From Diphasiastrum complanatum (Eukaryota; Streptophyta; Lycopodiopsida; Lycopodiales; Lycopodiaceae): a stretch of 61,398 nucleotides of DNA. The translations under genes and the position numbers were made by a program. Each line of letters opens with the position of its first letter. The stretch's first letter is position 1. This document shows positions 46,541 to 59,104 of this stretch, piece by piece. Where the stretch lies: NCBI GenBank assembly GCA_029204225.1, contig MU833086.1, positions 1-61,398 of the forward strand, written 5' to 3'. The notes under the pieces are model-generated. The model was not told where the DNA came from. It made no database searches and worked only from the letters and a program-made list of their open reading frames with translations.

Positions 46541-48706
46541 ATAACATCCACTAGATAAATTAAATTCTCCACAAGTAGAATAACTTTTCTTGTGAGAATG
46601 TCTGTTAGATTCACAGGTTTTTGATTAAAATATTGGAGTAAAGATATTCAAAACACTTATTTGAACTCTTACTCAATTAATAAATTAAGAATTAATCATC
46701 ACACTTAAGAATCATCAGCATTCTTTTGAATCCTCTAGCAATAATTAAGTATCTATTATGATCCGTCAATCATAAATATTTGAATTCGTATGATTCGTCA
46801 ATCATATTTTTTCAGAATCCAAAATCGTACTTAATCATTTATAGGATACTGGAGTATATGTTCAACATAACTCAAAAAAAGTAAGGATCATTCCAAAATC
46901 TTTCCACTAAAAAAATACTAGATTTAGGAATATTCTTCAAACAATATTCTTTAATTGAAGTGCAAGATTCAAGTTCTATAAACCACTGGTAATTAAAGAC
47001 TGAACGCATACCAAAATGACAATCAACTTTAGATTACAATCTAGAATCAAATCTAGATACCCAAAGTCCTACTGAATATCAATTCAGATATTATTCTTAG
47101 ATTCATTATGATTTGTTATCCAATTGAGCGCTCTTTGGGATACAATCACTAATGAGCTGAGTCTATTCCTTAACTAAGTTTTACTCTATTTCAAGAATAC
47201 TGTATATCCAATGCACATAATTTTAACTGATGAACCCAAATGATTCACTAATCATGCGTCTTACAAGCAATATAATTTAAAAACCATCAGTTCCCGGTGA
47301 ATACACATCACACTGACGTTTTACCAATTAACTTCATGTTGGAGTAATTAAGTACTGCCAATGATTTAGAAATGTCAAATGTCTAGGTGAAGAATTCAAT
47401 TATACTAGTATGACACCACATTTAGATCCTTATCCAAATCATTTATAAGTTAATTCATAAATTTTCTATACAAAGATTTGTTAACTCTGCAAGTATATGT
47501 CAAAACAATACTTGATCATATGTCTATGTTCACCAACTAGGTTAAGTGCACCAAATAACCCTGGTAACCAATACAAAAACTTTCCTTTAAATATTATCAA
47601 CCCGAGTGATAGAAACTACCATTCCATCGAAATCCATTTATGCACAAAGAGATATTCAAGGTTTAAGAAATTGAAACACTTTAACCTTAGAATTTATCTG
47701 AATTCCAAGTCTACTCACACAAGTAATAGTTTATATGACATAAAAGTCTTTCAGAAGAATAACTTCATGCTGGAAAGAATTGATGTCTTATATTCAAGAA
47801 ATTATTAAGAAGTAAAGGATTAATTAAGTAAGTGAGAAATAGATTTGAGGGCCTCTGATTTTGTAAATAATGAGATACCACATTGGGATCTAGAATAAAC
47901 CTCAAAAATTTTCAAAATACCTCCCATTTGATCAAACGATTTTATTTTTCCCATATCGCGACTAGGTACTAAAACACACCATTGATCATCAGATTTTTAC
48001 AGTCCTAGAATTTCCTTTCCAAAATTACTAATGTCCCATACCATCAACTTCCTTCCATAAAGCCCTTAACCACCTCATTTGATATTCTAGAGATCCATTG
48101 ATCATCTAGTTGTCCTATAATCCATATAGAATATTATCTCTTGCTCCCAACATTGGAGAATCCATTTATTTGGATGACTGGCATGCCTATCAGATGGATA
48201 CCACAAATCCACATCTGATCTTGTGATCTAAGCAAAAGAATTAACATGGTTCACTATTACACTTTGAATCTTTCTGGTTATTGATAAGCTTCGAAACATT
48301 CTAGATCCAAGAGCATTAACTCTAGGGACAAGCTTCTATCAATTAACAGATCCATGGCTCTGATACCACTATAAGGGAAGCTCCTTAGATTCTGCTTACA
48401 AAATCACAAACACAATGGATAACACACTATGGAGAAACCACCCAACCAAGTAGAAGCCTCCAATCAACTCTAGAAGCCTCACCCCTAAGCCAAGGAACAA
48501 GAAGCATGAGTATAGAGTGAGAACCTGGCAATGAATCCAAAACCATGATGAATTTGAGAGAGATATGGATCATGCAAATTGAAATTCAGAAGATCCACCA
48601 ACTTGCAACCTTGCTCCTCTCCTTGGATGAGAATACTAGTTGATTACCACCAAGCTCCAATGAAAAGCAACACCTCTCCAAGCTTGTAAGCCTTGCTCTG
48701 ATACCA
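46541..48706 (-). mobile_element. Copy C of the non-coding LTR family, right part with two primer sites
   Basis: It resumes copy C after the copia insertion and aligns with 22.49-24.9 kb. No coding motif was found; open frames are about 100 codons or fewer and not conserved in copy B. Near the 5' end (minus strand) two GCTCTGATACCA sequences, each the complement of the tRNA-iMet primer site, lie at 48357-48368 and 48695-48706. Each is followed by CTATAAGG and an LTR-like stretch sharing ACCACCCAACCA. The inner one therefore sits beside a second, partial LTR end. Confidence 0.75.
48695..48706 (-). promoter_or_regulatory. Primer-binding site (initiator Met-tRNA) of copy C
   Basis: The minus strand reads TGGTATCAGAGC directly after the LTR end. 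A second identical site lies at 48357-48368. Confidence 0.88.
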
Positions 48707-49186
48707 CTATAAGGACCCAAAAGGATTGTTCCTAAGATGAGGATAGGAGAACACAATAACAGAGACTATGGAGCCAAACCACCCAACCAATCCTAGACCA
48801 AACCTGGATCTAGCCCCCAAGCCATGCCATGTGAAGCAAGAGGAGAAGAGAGAAACTGGTATCCTAAACCCAATATGTCGACAGGAGAATCCCTACCTCA
48901 TTATATAGAGAATAGAGTCATGTGTATGAAACCATGCAATCCCCATGCAGGTCAACTATAAATAGATCACACCTCTTCGTGCAGTCCTCTTGCCTATATC
49001 CGTCACACAGACATGCAATACTCCATATGTCTCAATTAGAGTGTATGGGTCCTCTCAAGGTTAATTAGTCACAAACTGGCCTTGACATGGAAATAAATCA
49101 TGGCGTGACCAATAATCTCGAACATTGGAAGGCCGGTCTACCATATTAGGACTATTCTAGGTCCTTAACCGAATATGGCCACAACA
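48707..49186 (-). repeat. 5' LTR of non-coding LTR element copy C
   Basis: On the minus strand it starts TGTTGTGGCCATATTCGG at 49186 and ends CCTTATAG before the primer site. It is homologous over its length to 21433-21871. Its outer edge interrupts the coding homology of the unknown gene copy 1. Confidence 0.85.
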
Positions 49187-50868
49187 CTTGTTGATCCTTT
49201 TTGGTCAAAATCTTGAGTAGTAGCTATGATGGCTTTCCAAACTAAGTAAGACATCTTAGATGGCTTTTCTAAATGGTTAACTAAGAATCTTCATGCCTTT
49301 GCTCCTCCAATGCTTGGCTTGCAAGGTACATTTCATGTTTTTTCCCAAAAGCTTAAGGTCCTTTTTATTTTAACATGTCCTTTATGGAGACATGCTTTAG
49401 ACAGAACATCTTCTAATCCAGAAATAGCCTCTTCCAAAGATGATTCTGGCTTTGTGTTCCAATCATATAATATGTGACAATACACAAGCTTTTTCATTAT
49501 TCTAACCTCAGCATGGAGAGTGCAAATATGTACGTTTTATAGAAGAATTGGTAGAACATGTTTCCATTTTGGATCCTCTTTGTCTCTTGTTATTGTTGTA
49601 TTTTTGGTCCTATCATTTGATGATTTCATACAATATAAACATGGAGTTTTGGAGGTTGCTCCATGGGAAACATTGAACATACATTTTAAAGTTTTCAAAT
49701 CACCAACCAATGCCACTCTACCTTGAAGTCTCCTATTCCATGTACATTGAAAAGTTCCCCATCCATACGCTCTTTGTTAATTCTATAAAAAGTTGTTTTG
49801 CTAAACACCCATGATAGAATGTCATGATCTTCTTTTAGAACCTAAAAAATGGATAGACAAAAAACTAGTGAGATTGATAACAATATCAAATCCAAGTAAC
49901 ATACTTTATTTCTTAGTTTTTAAAATATCATACCTCAAAGGTTGCAACCACCAGATGTCATTCTCAGACTGAACATTGAAGTTGAAATCTCTTTGATCAT
50001 TTGTCTTTTGAAGAGCTCCATTCATGAGTGTTATATTCACTCTCCATTTTTTATCCTTCCAATTCATCGAACTTCAGTACCGAGACTACCTTATTGTCTA
50101 CCTTTTTTGTGAAAATATCATAGAAATGTGTAATAAATCTTAATAACATATTCATATCTACAAACAAGTTATTTGACTGATTGTAAGACATGGATTTTTT
50201 GTCCTTTGATTGATATATTTCCTCGATATGAAATGGAACACCAATAATCTTTTAAATTCCTCTATTTAATGAAACACGCTCTCGTTTTATTTGAAATGGT
50301 CATGGAATAGGAAATTTCATAATGCTAACCAACATCAAAGCCTATTTAATAATCTTAAATATGGTGCCATAAGCATCGCTGTGCTTATTTCAACAAAATC
50401 ACATGCTCTTAGAATTATAGTATTGTCAAATATTTTTTGTACTTCAATCATTAATGCATCAACAATTTTTTATCTTAACATGACTGTTTTAACTACTGGT
50501 CATCAATGACTCAGTTGATTTTGTTATCAACACAGAGCCCAAAGACTTGCCTATAGTAGCATTGTCTTTCACATTTTGATTCCCAACCAATGCTGATCTG
50601 GAAAAAAGGAAACAATAATAATAGATGATTAATGTTACAATTTACAATCATGCAAAAACAATATAAAATCTGGATTCTTGACATAAAAAAAAAGACTGCA
50701 AATGCCAAAAGTCAAGAACTTATTTGAATGCATAAATTCTTCTTTTTCGATAGACTCCTGTTGATGAAAAATTATGAATATTTGTTGACCACTCGGTATC
50801 GTTTTTTTTGTTTTTACCTTTTTACCTATCAAGTCAACATCTTTCAATAGTTGTGAGTATGTAGAACG
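49187..50868 (-). pseudogene. Unknown multi-exon gene, copy 1 (decayed; truncated at both ends by LTR elements)
   Basis: It is homologous to 55098-56692 on the same strand. From 50868 it reads QLLKDVDLIGKKVKTKK. After an intron it gives ALVGNQNVKDNATIGKSLGS and, following frameshifts, GVPFHIEEIYQ, NNLFVDMNMLLRFITHFYDI and NVQSENDIWWLQPL. An intron (..TTTGAG|GTATGATA..CCATTTTTTAG|GTTCTAAAAG, about 49848-49937) lies where copy 2 has one. The last exon reads VLKEDHDILSWVFSKTTF, GDLKTLKCMFN, then TPCLYCMKSSND and WNTKPESSLEEAISGLEDVL, to 49187 where copy C's LTR begins. Copy 1 thus preserves about 190 codons of C-terminus missing from copy 2. Many stops are present. The family is not recognised. 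Confidence 0.7.
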
Positions 50869-51335
50869 AGTTAGAAATCAGTTTTGATCTAATTTATTAG
50901 TATAAGCTCTAAATGTGATGATGTAATTACTGTACAGTTTATTTGGTATACTGTATATGGTTGTGATCGGGACGTGACCCATTAGGATATATTGATCGGG
51001 CACTGATCCCGTAGCCGGCTACTTGGGTTAGCCGAGTAGCCACACATAGGAAGAATTAGCCTGTACAGAGTTATTTACAGTACTTGCTATACTTGGGGGC
51101 ATGTCCCAAGTCTGTCGGTCGAATTTGGTCATATTGGGCCCGACCTTAGTTTGACAGGTGGTAGGCCAATTTTAGGACACCTGCCTTTTCATGCAGTTTG
51201 TGAATACTCTATATGTACAGTGTTTCTTTGTAATCTAATAACTTTTGTTGTGCCATCTTTGAGAGCTTGTGAGAAGTGGCTATGGTGATGTGATGTGATC
51301 TGCATACTGCACTAGATCCCAACAGAATTTCAACT
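50869..51335 (+). repeat. 5' LTR of a second AG..CT-type LTR element
   Basis: It begins AGTTAGAAATC and ends GAATTTCAACT, whose reverse complement AGTTGAAATTC matches the start, so the ends are AG..CT rather than TG..CA. It shares CTATATGTACAGTGT and its general plan with the LTR at 46262. A primer site follows directly. Confidence 0.75.
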
Positions 51336-51347
51336 TGGTATCAGAGC
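51336..51347 (+). promoter_or_regulatory. Primer-binding site (initiator Met-tRNA)
   Basis: TGGTATCAGAGC immediately downstream of the LTR at 50869-51335. Confidence 0.93.
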
Positions 51348-54300
51348 AGCAAGGTGTTGCAGATATGCACAATCCGGTGGAGCTATGGGATAGCGTCTTT
51401 CACCAGGAGAAATAGCACTCAAAGCATTTCAGGAGAGAGGACTCCATATGGGGTATTGGCAGTCCAGATGGTAGGAGACAACAAAGTTCCTTCGATCGGA
51501 GCTTCGGAGAAGATCAGAACAATCGTCTAGGTGGATTCCGGGGAGAATTCACGAAAAATCTTGCAGTTTCGGTGGTTTCGGGGAAATCATCGGTGTTGGC
51601 TTCTTGATTCACTGTGTGGACAGCCGTTTGGCACAACGGGGCTTGTAGAGGATTTGCAAAGAGCAGTGACAGAGAGCCATAGCAATTTACAGGGTCAGGT
51701 TGGGTTGAAAACGGAGAAAATTTGAAAAATTTCCAGTTTCGTGGGGTGTTGACATATTTATGAGAAAATCAGCTTGTTTGTAGTCAATACCACATCAATT
51801 AGAGAACTGTAAATTGCATTAGAAAGTTGAGGTAGGGCGACCTCTATGAGGCAAGTAGTTGTAAGAAAAATCTCAGTAAAAGATTGAAAAATGCCCAAGA
51901 AGACTTCTTCTTCCTCATGACTAGGTTTTGCAGGGCAAAAAGTCTTGATTTCTCTCTATTGGAAATACATTTTTGAGCTATTAAGAGCTGAAGGTGGGCA
52001 CCCTAGCAGTGCGACCCAGGTTGCAGATGGTCGTGGATGGCCGTGACCTACAGAAGGAGCTGGAGATCGATTGGTGAGGGCTGCCATAGCTGCTGCAAAG
52101 GAGAAGCTTGAAAACATCAAAAAACAAAAGAGGAGAGAGAGAGAGGCGTGGAGTCGCAGAGGTCGCGCATGCGGTGAATGTTAAAAATTCACAATTCTAG
52201 CTTGACTAGTTTTGGTCATATGCCTTGTAAATAGTTAGATGGTCATGATGTGGCTTGTCACACGTGCCAAATAGCATAGGATTCCATTCATAAGGATGTT
52301 CTCAAGTAGACCTAAGTGTTAGAACCTTTGGAATGAGTCCAAATTATGCTTAGATACAAGGGAGAAAAAATAGGAGCTATTTTTGGTAATTTTTGCATTG
52401 TTGAGGGATCTCCAAGATTCCAACCCTAACTTGGTAGGGATGAAAGATCCACCAAAATTAGCATTAGGGATAGGTTTAGGGCTACTCATACCTGCCCAAA
52501 ACCGTGATGGATCATGTATATATAGGTGATGATATCTCACCAAAATCAATCAAGCAATTTCATGTTTTTTTCTCTCATAATGGTGCAATTGCTCTCTACG
52601 TTCATAATTGTTTGAGTACTTGTGATTACTAATGATTATAGGATTGAATGTAGGTCTGGTGTACAGTACTCAGACTGTGGGAGGCCGTACTTTCACACGT
52701 GTGAAGCCTTCTTCAAGGATTTGGGCCATTTAGTGAGGTTCAAGCATAGATTTTTGATGGATTTTGATGGTTCAACTTGTGCTAATCTTATGAAATCATA
52801 ATCTATTGTTTCCCTCATCATTTCAAGTGTTTTAGAATCCTTATTTGCTGTAATCTTTACAGTGAAGAGGAGAGGCCCATAGTGCCTTGAAGGAACCCAC
52901 GGACCCAGGGCTGAGGATCAGCGCACGGATTTATGGACAGTCGTCCGATTGAGAGGAAACAGATCTATGGTCAAGATCTTGCTGATAAGGAGTAATGTGG
53001 ACCATGGATTTGCAGTGAACCATTTGATTGGTTTGAAGAGGACCTGAAGGCCCATGAAGTGCAAAAGGCACTTAGTTTTCATGAAAAATTTTTATTTTGA
53101 ATTGTTGAAAGGGACCCGACTTTTAAAGTCACTAGTTCTTCATTAAGAAATTTCAATATGAAGTTATAGTTCATTTTCCAAGGGCAAATTTTGAAGAGGG
53201 CTATCTTTAGCTAGAGGGCACCTTTTTTGGCCATCCTTGGGCCAAAATGACCTCTCAAACTGGCTGCTCAGATAGCGGACAGAGCAACGTCACAAAGCAG
53301 GGAAAAAGGTGTTTTGGGGTATTTTTGTCACCATTCTATTGAGCGGAGTGCGGGTGACCTAGTGATGGGCTACATTCGCTATTTGGGTATCGTAGGGCCA
53401 AATTTGGGGCAATTTTTGGCTGGTGAAACCTGCTACAGGGTGGTACAATGAGGCATTATCGCTTTGGAATCATTATTACTTACTCCTGATAGAGTAACAG
53501 GGTGTTTGGAGGTAGTAAATGCAGTATGGGAGCGAATGGTAGCGGAATTGTGTGGAGAAAGCTAGTTTTGACGACGGAAGTACAGTTTGGCATTGTGACT
53601 ACTCATCATTGGCGACAATTTTGAGAGGGAAAGCAATCACAGGTGAGAGTAGGCATGGTATGCCAGTTACAGTGAAAAATTCTTGTGATCAGATTCAACT
53701 TTTGGGGTTTGAACCAACCAACGTCAAGTGGCATTTTGGGGGAACGCTCTCACAGGTATGATCGGCAGTGGCATTGTCGAGTCAGGTGATAGCTGCATTG
53801 ACACACACATCTGTAGCTTGGAAATTTCTCATTCGGAGGGAAATATGGGCTAGCTTGGAGGTACACACATTTTGGCAGTCACAGGTGATGGAAGTGCGAG
53901 GTGGTTCCAGTTGAAAGCCATTGGGCAAGATAGCGGACTTGCATTGGACGAGCTGTGTGTGGGACATGCATAGGATGAAGAACGGGTCAATAATCACACT
54001 TTGGATGCTCTTGGCGAGTGGTGAGTGTGATGATTTTGTGGTTTTGTAGTTGGTAAGTCAAATGGACAGGACTTACAGGTGGAATTCATGATGGAATCAG
54101 GACACTGCAAACGCAAATGGACAAAGCGTGAAGCTTTGAGAGCCAGCTCTAGGTTGGAGAGCTGATGGAGATCGCACAAGGTGTGATCGGAGGGCAAACA
54201 CTATGATGGGTGTTTTGCTAGCGATCTACTAGAGGGAACACTGATGGCGAGGACTTCTTGGTGTGCTCATTTGGGAGTAGAGGTTGGCATTACAGCAGAG

Positions 54301-55097
54301 AGCCAGTCATTGGCATTGGCATCGATGGGAAGGCATCTACCATCACGAACGTGGATATGCTACCTATAGCTTTCATGCATTTGGCTGTATTTGCAGGAGT
54401 CTAGGCTTGGCATAGGTATTGGAATCTCCATGGTACAGATTCTCAGGTGGTGAGATCAGAGATAAGCCTAGAGGGAGTCACTCAGAACCATATACCTCAG
54501 TACGATCAGGGAGACAATGGTCTCGGGATCCCGTGAGTGATGACTCAGGGATATGCTTGCGGTGGCATGGTGTCGGGTGGCACATAGCCAGGGAGAGCGA
54601 GCAGATGCTAGGAGCCAGGTGGAGCAGGTGATGCTTTGGAGTTTGGCTTGTCTAGCAGGATGGTGACGAGGATCGGAGAGATCAGGTGAGCATAGTATGT
54701 GGATGACGAGTCCATTGGGGTGGGACTCAGGGAGATGCTACAGTTGCTCATGTATGATATGTCATTTGATGTATGGACGATGTTCTTCAGCTAGTGCATC
54801 ATGTGTGATGACCTAGGGATGGGTCATGCCTACTTGGAGGTAGGTGACATGGAGTGTACGTGGAGGTGGTACATATCCTGAGGGCATGGAGAGCATTACG
54901 GAGTGATGTGGATCCAGCATGCCCATGGTTGTGAGCCAGCAGGGATGGAGATGGTTGTTCAGGGAGTGACAATTAATACTTTGGTGAGTGATCAGGTGAG
55001 TTGCATGGTTATATGCACAGTGATCTCCAGGTTGGCATCACATGTTGTTTCTATCCATCATTATTCGGTAAGCAGGATGCAACTTTTGGCTAGATCC
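51348..55097 (+). mobile_element. Internal sequence of an LTR element without recognisable coding capacity (3.75 kb)
   Basis: Between the primer site and the point where gene copy 2 begins, neither strand shows gag, protease, integrase or RT motifs, and open frames are under 90 codons. Base composition is richer in G than the surroundings, especially 53.2-55.1 kb, with many TTGG, GGTGA and GCATTGG words on the plus strand. No 3' LTR was found before 55098. It may be a large non-autonomous derivative, a truncated element, or a composite. The right boundary rests only on where copy 2 homology starts. Confidence 0.5.
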
Positions 55098-56692
55098 AGT
55101 TGGAATCATTATACATACATTTCAATGTTTTCAAATCACCTGCTAAGTGCCATTCAACATTGAAGTCTCCAACTCCTGAAACATTGGGAAGTCCTCCATC
55201 CATATGGTCCTTGATGATCCTAGGATAAGATGTCCTTGAGAATATCCATGATAATATATCATGATCCTCTTTCAGCACCTGTCCAAAGAATTTATCAGAC
55301 TTAGTTTATAAAGAATTAATACTATTCAATGAATGTAATGTAATAATGAGGCTAGTCACCTGAAACACTGCCAACCACCATATATCATTTTCTGACTGGA
55401 CATTGAATTTGAAATCTTCTTGGTTCACTGTTTGTGATAGAGCACCATTCATGAGAGTTATATTAACCCTTTTCATCTTCTGCCCTTTCACAATTTCTGA
55501 CTCGTCTAACTCAAGTACTATGATTATTTTGCCATTCACCTTTTCATAGGTTATATCATAGAATGTGACAATGTATCTCAGCAAGTAATTTAGATCAACA
55601 AATAAATTGTTTGATGAATTACAAAATATCGATCTTCCATCAATTTCATACACCTCCTCAATATGAAATGGAGTTCCAGTGACCTTATGCATACCTATGT
55701 TTAATGTATTCCTCTCTTTCTTCAAGTAATATGTCTTAGGGATTGAGACTTTTCTAATTTGAACTTGCTTAAAAGCTTCTCTAATTAGTTTAAATATTGT
55801 TGCATATGCTTTTCTACTAATACCTGCAAAATCACAAGCACCTTGAACTATAGTCTTATCTAAAATATTTTGAATGTCCACCACCGTCAAAGACTATGCT
55901 ATTTTACACTTTACATTTGAAATCCTATTGTTCATCATGATACGCTTTGTGGATTTGCAAGTCAATATTGTGCCCAATGACATTCCTAGTGAAGTATTGT
56001 CTTTAATATTCCGAGGAGCTACTAATGCAGATCTGCAAAAAAAACAGATAGTTAACAGAATATCACCATAGTTGAAATTAAATCCAAATGTCATTGAAAA
56101 ACTTACAAAATTCAGAATATGCTTACTTGAATGCATAGATCCTTCTATTTCGATAACCTCCTTTTGAAAGCATTTGAATATCCTTGCAACTTTGTCGCTT
56201 TCGCTTCTTACTTTCAGCCTTCTTCTTTACCAAATCCACATCCTTCAGTAATTGTAAGTTTTCAATACAGATAGACTATAAGACTGATTGCATTTGCTCT
56301 AGTTCTGATTTGATATTGATTGTTATCTTCTGTAATGATTCATTCTTTTTTTTAAGTTGTTCATTTTCTTCTAACGTCTTTTGGAGATGACAATCTCTAT
56401 TCTGACAATAAGAGGATATCCGAATTAACTCACCTTCTAAAAAGTGAACTTTATTCATATAAAGTTGTTTTCCATGGTTTTGCAATCTTTCACAATATCC
56501 TAGTAATCCACTATGCCCATTGCATATCCATGTAACTAAATGAGTTATTGAAGGGAATGTGGGATGTGTCAAAGTGCTTGGATCTTGTGAATATGTTGTT
56601 CCATCTGTCCACAAATCCACGTTTTTCTTTCCTTCTGCCCTATAACGAGAACAATCTTCAGCAGATATTTGAACTCCTTTGCCTCCTCTTTT
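55098..56692 (-). pseudogene. Unknown multi-exon gene, copy 2 (better preserved; C-terminus truncated, two in-frame stops)
   Basis: Exons on the minus strand are 56692-56127, 56032-55360 and 55278-55098, with introns of 94 and 81 bp having GT..AG ends in phase. A further intron precedes 56692 (CCTTTGTAG|AAAAGAGG). Exon A carries NVDLWTDGTTYSQDPSTLTH, a Cys-rich segment, a coiled coil (LQKTLEENEQLKKKNESLQK) and a basic patch KKKAESKKRKRQSCKD. Exon B reads SALVAPRNIKDNTSLGMSLG, GACDFAGISRKAYATIFKLI, NNLFVDLNYLLRYIVTFYDI and NVQSENDIWWLAVFQ. Exon C reads VLKEDHDILSWIFSRTSY and FNVEWHLAGDLKTLKCMYN, then homology to copy 1 stops. Two TAG stops (near 56278 and 55891) would each be CAG if one C were restored. 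Function is unknown; a cellular or transposon-encoded nuclear protein are both possible. Confidence 0.72.
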
Positions 56693-58028
<1,336 letters not shown>

Positions 58029-58146
58029 TTTCTAGAGGTTGCCCATCCTCAATCATGGTCATTGGCACTTATTTTCTAGAGGTTGCCCATCCTCAATCAT
58101 GTTCATTGGCACTTATTTTCTAGAGGTTGCCCATCCTCAATCATGG
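58029..58146. repeat. 44-bp tandem repeat, about 2.7 copies
   Basis: TTCTAGAGGTTGCCCATCCT.. repeats at 58030, 58074 and 58118 with a single G/T difference. Confidence 0.95.
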
Positions 58147-58860
58147 TGGAACAAGTCACTAGGGTGATCAGACCCTAAGCCTTGTCATGTTCTTTATAAA
58201 CTCCTCTGAGTCTTCATTATAGACTTTGTCAAAAGCCTTCTTGTATATTGTCTTTAAGCTTAGAAATCTTCTTGATTCGATTCTTGTTCTTCTGGCACTT
58301 TCTCGAGTACCTGCACATACCCCTCAAAGAGAAATCAGTCCTTAAGTCCATAGGGCTTCTTATTCTTGTTCAGATTCTTCAGGTACGTCATGTGTACCTG
58401 CACATCCCTTGAAGGAAATGTCAGTATTCATAATACCATCAAACATGGTTCATCGAAGTTTCTTAGTTCTACAGGTGTCAATGCCTGTTACTCAATTCAT
58501 TAAAGCAATAAATTCATACAATATTCTAAAAGAATACTGATCATTGATAATTCTATATCATCAAAGTCTATCTAGGTTGGAAGTTGGAAAAGTCTTTATT
58601 TCTTAGAAGCAATTTGTCTCTGCAAATTACATGGAGCAATTGACGACTTAGTTTGATCATAAACTGAAGGCCTTGTAGGGAGCTGTAGCACCAATTTCCA
58701 ATCCACCGGAATAGAACCAGCTGCAATATTCTCATCGAGAAAATCTATCGTGCACAGTTTGCACTTAGAACCATACAGCCAATGAGTGTCCGATTGACAC
58801 AGAAATTTTGCCAACTGTGCAACGCATCATCGCACAAGACGGCATTTTGCCCATTTAATC
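58147..58860. other. Unassigned sequence with a diverged internal duplication
   Basis: GTACCTGCACATACCCCTCAA (58309) and GTACCTGCACATCCCTTGAAGG (58396) mark a short duplication. The minus-strand open frame at 58596-58814 (MAKFLCQSDTHWLYGSKCKL) has several Cys but matches no family I know. Confidence 0.4.
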
Positions 58861-59104
58861 CCTGAATCATACAACAGAAGAGGAATATTTATCAGATCTC
58901 TTATCCTTATCATCAAGGGGCACCCGATGCGGCACCGAGGTATGGTGTGCAGAACAATCAACAGTGCATGGCCTTACCAACACCATCAGGGCCAGCTAAC
59001 AACCAAGTGGCTCATGTGAATTTAGCAGTGGAGGAACATGAAGTACCAGCATCACCTCAATCTGAGCAGCAGCAGTGGTACGGGCCGGATGAGATATTTG
59101 TAGA
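58861..59104 (+). pseudogene. Possible fragment of a retrotransposon gag (Pro/Gln/Asn-rich), unproven
   Basis: A plus-strand frame reads PYHQGAPDAAPRYGVQNNQQ then VNLAVEEHEVPASPQSEQQQ, resembling the low-complexity C-terminus of some gag proteins. No zinc knuckle follows. The frame running on past 59105 is only the shadow of minus-strand copia integrase. It could also be chance. Confidence 0.25.

Noticed and set aside
21433-49186. A single 27-kb LTR element bounded by the LTRs at 21.4 and 49.2 kb
   Set aside because: Internal sequence homologous to itself occurs next to both LTRs, and target flanks differ. Two separate truncated copies explain it better.
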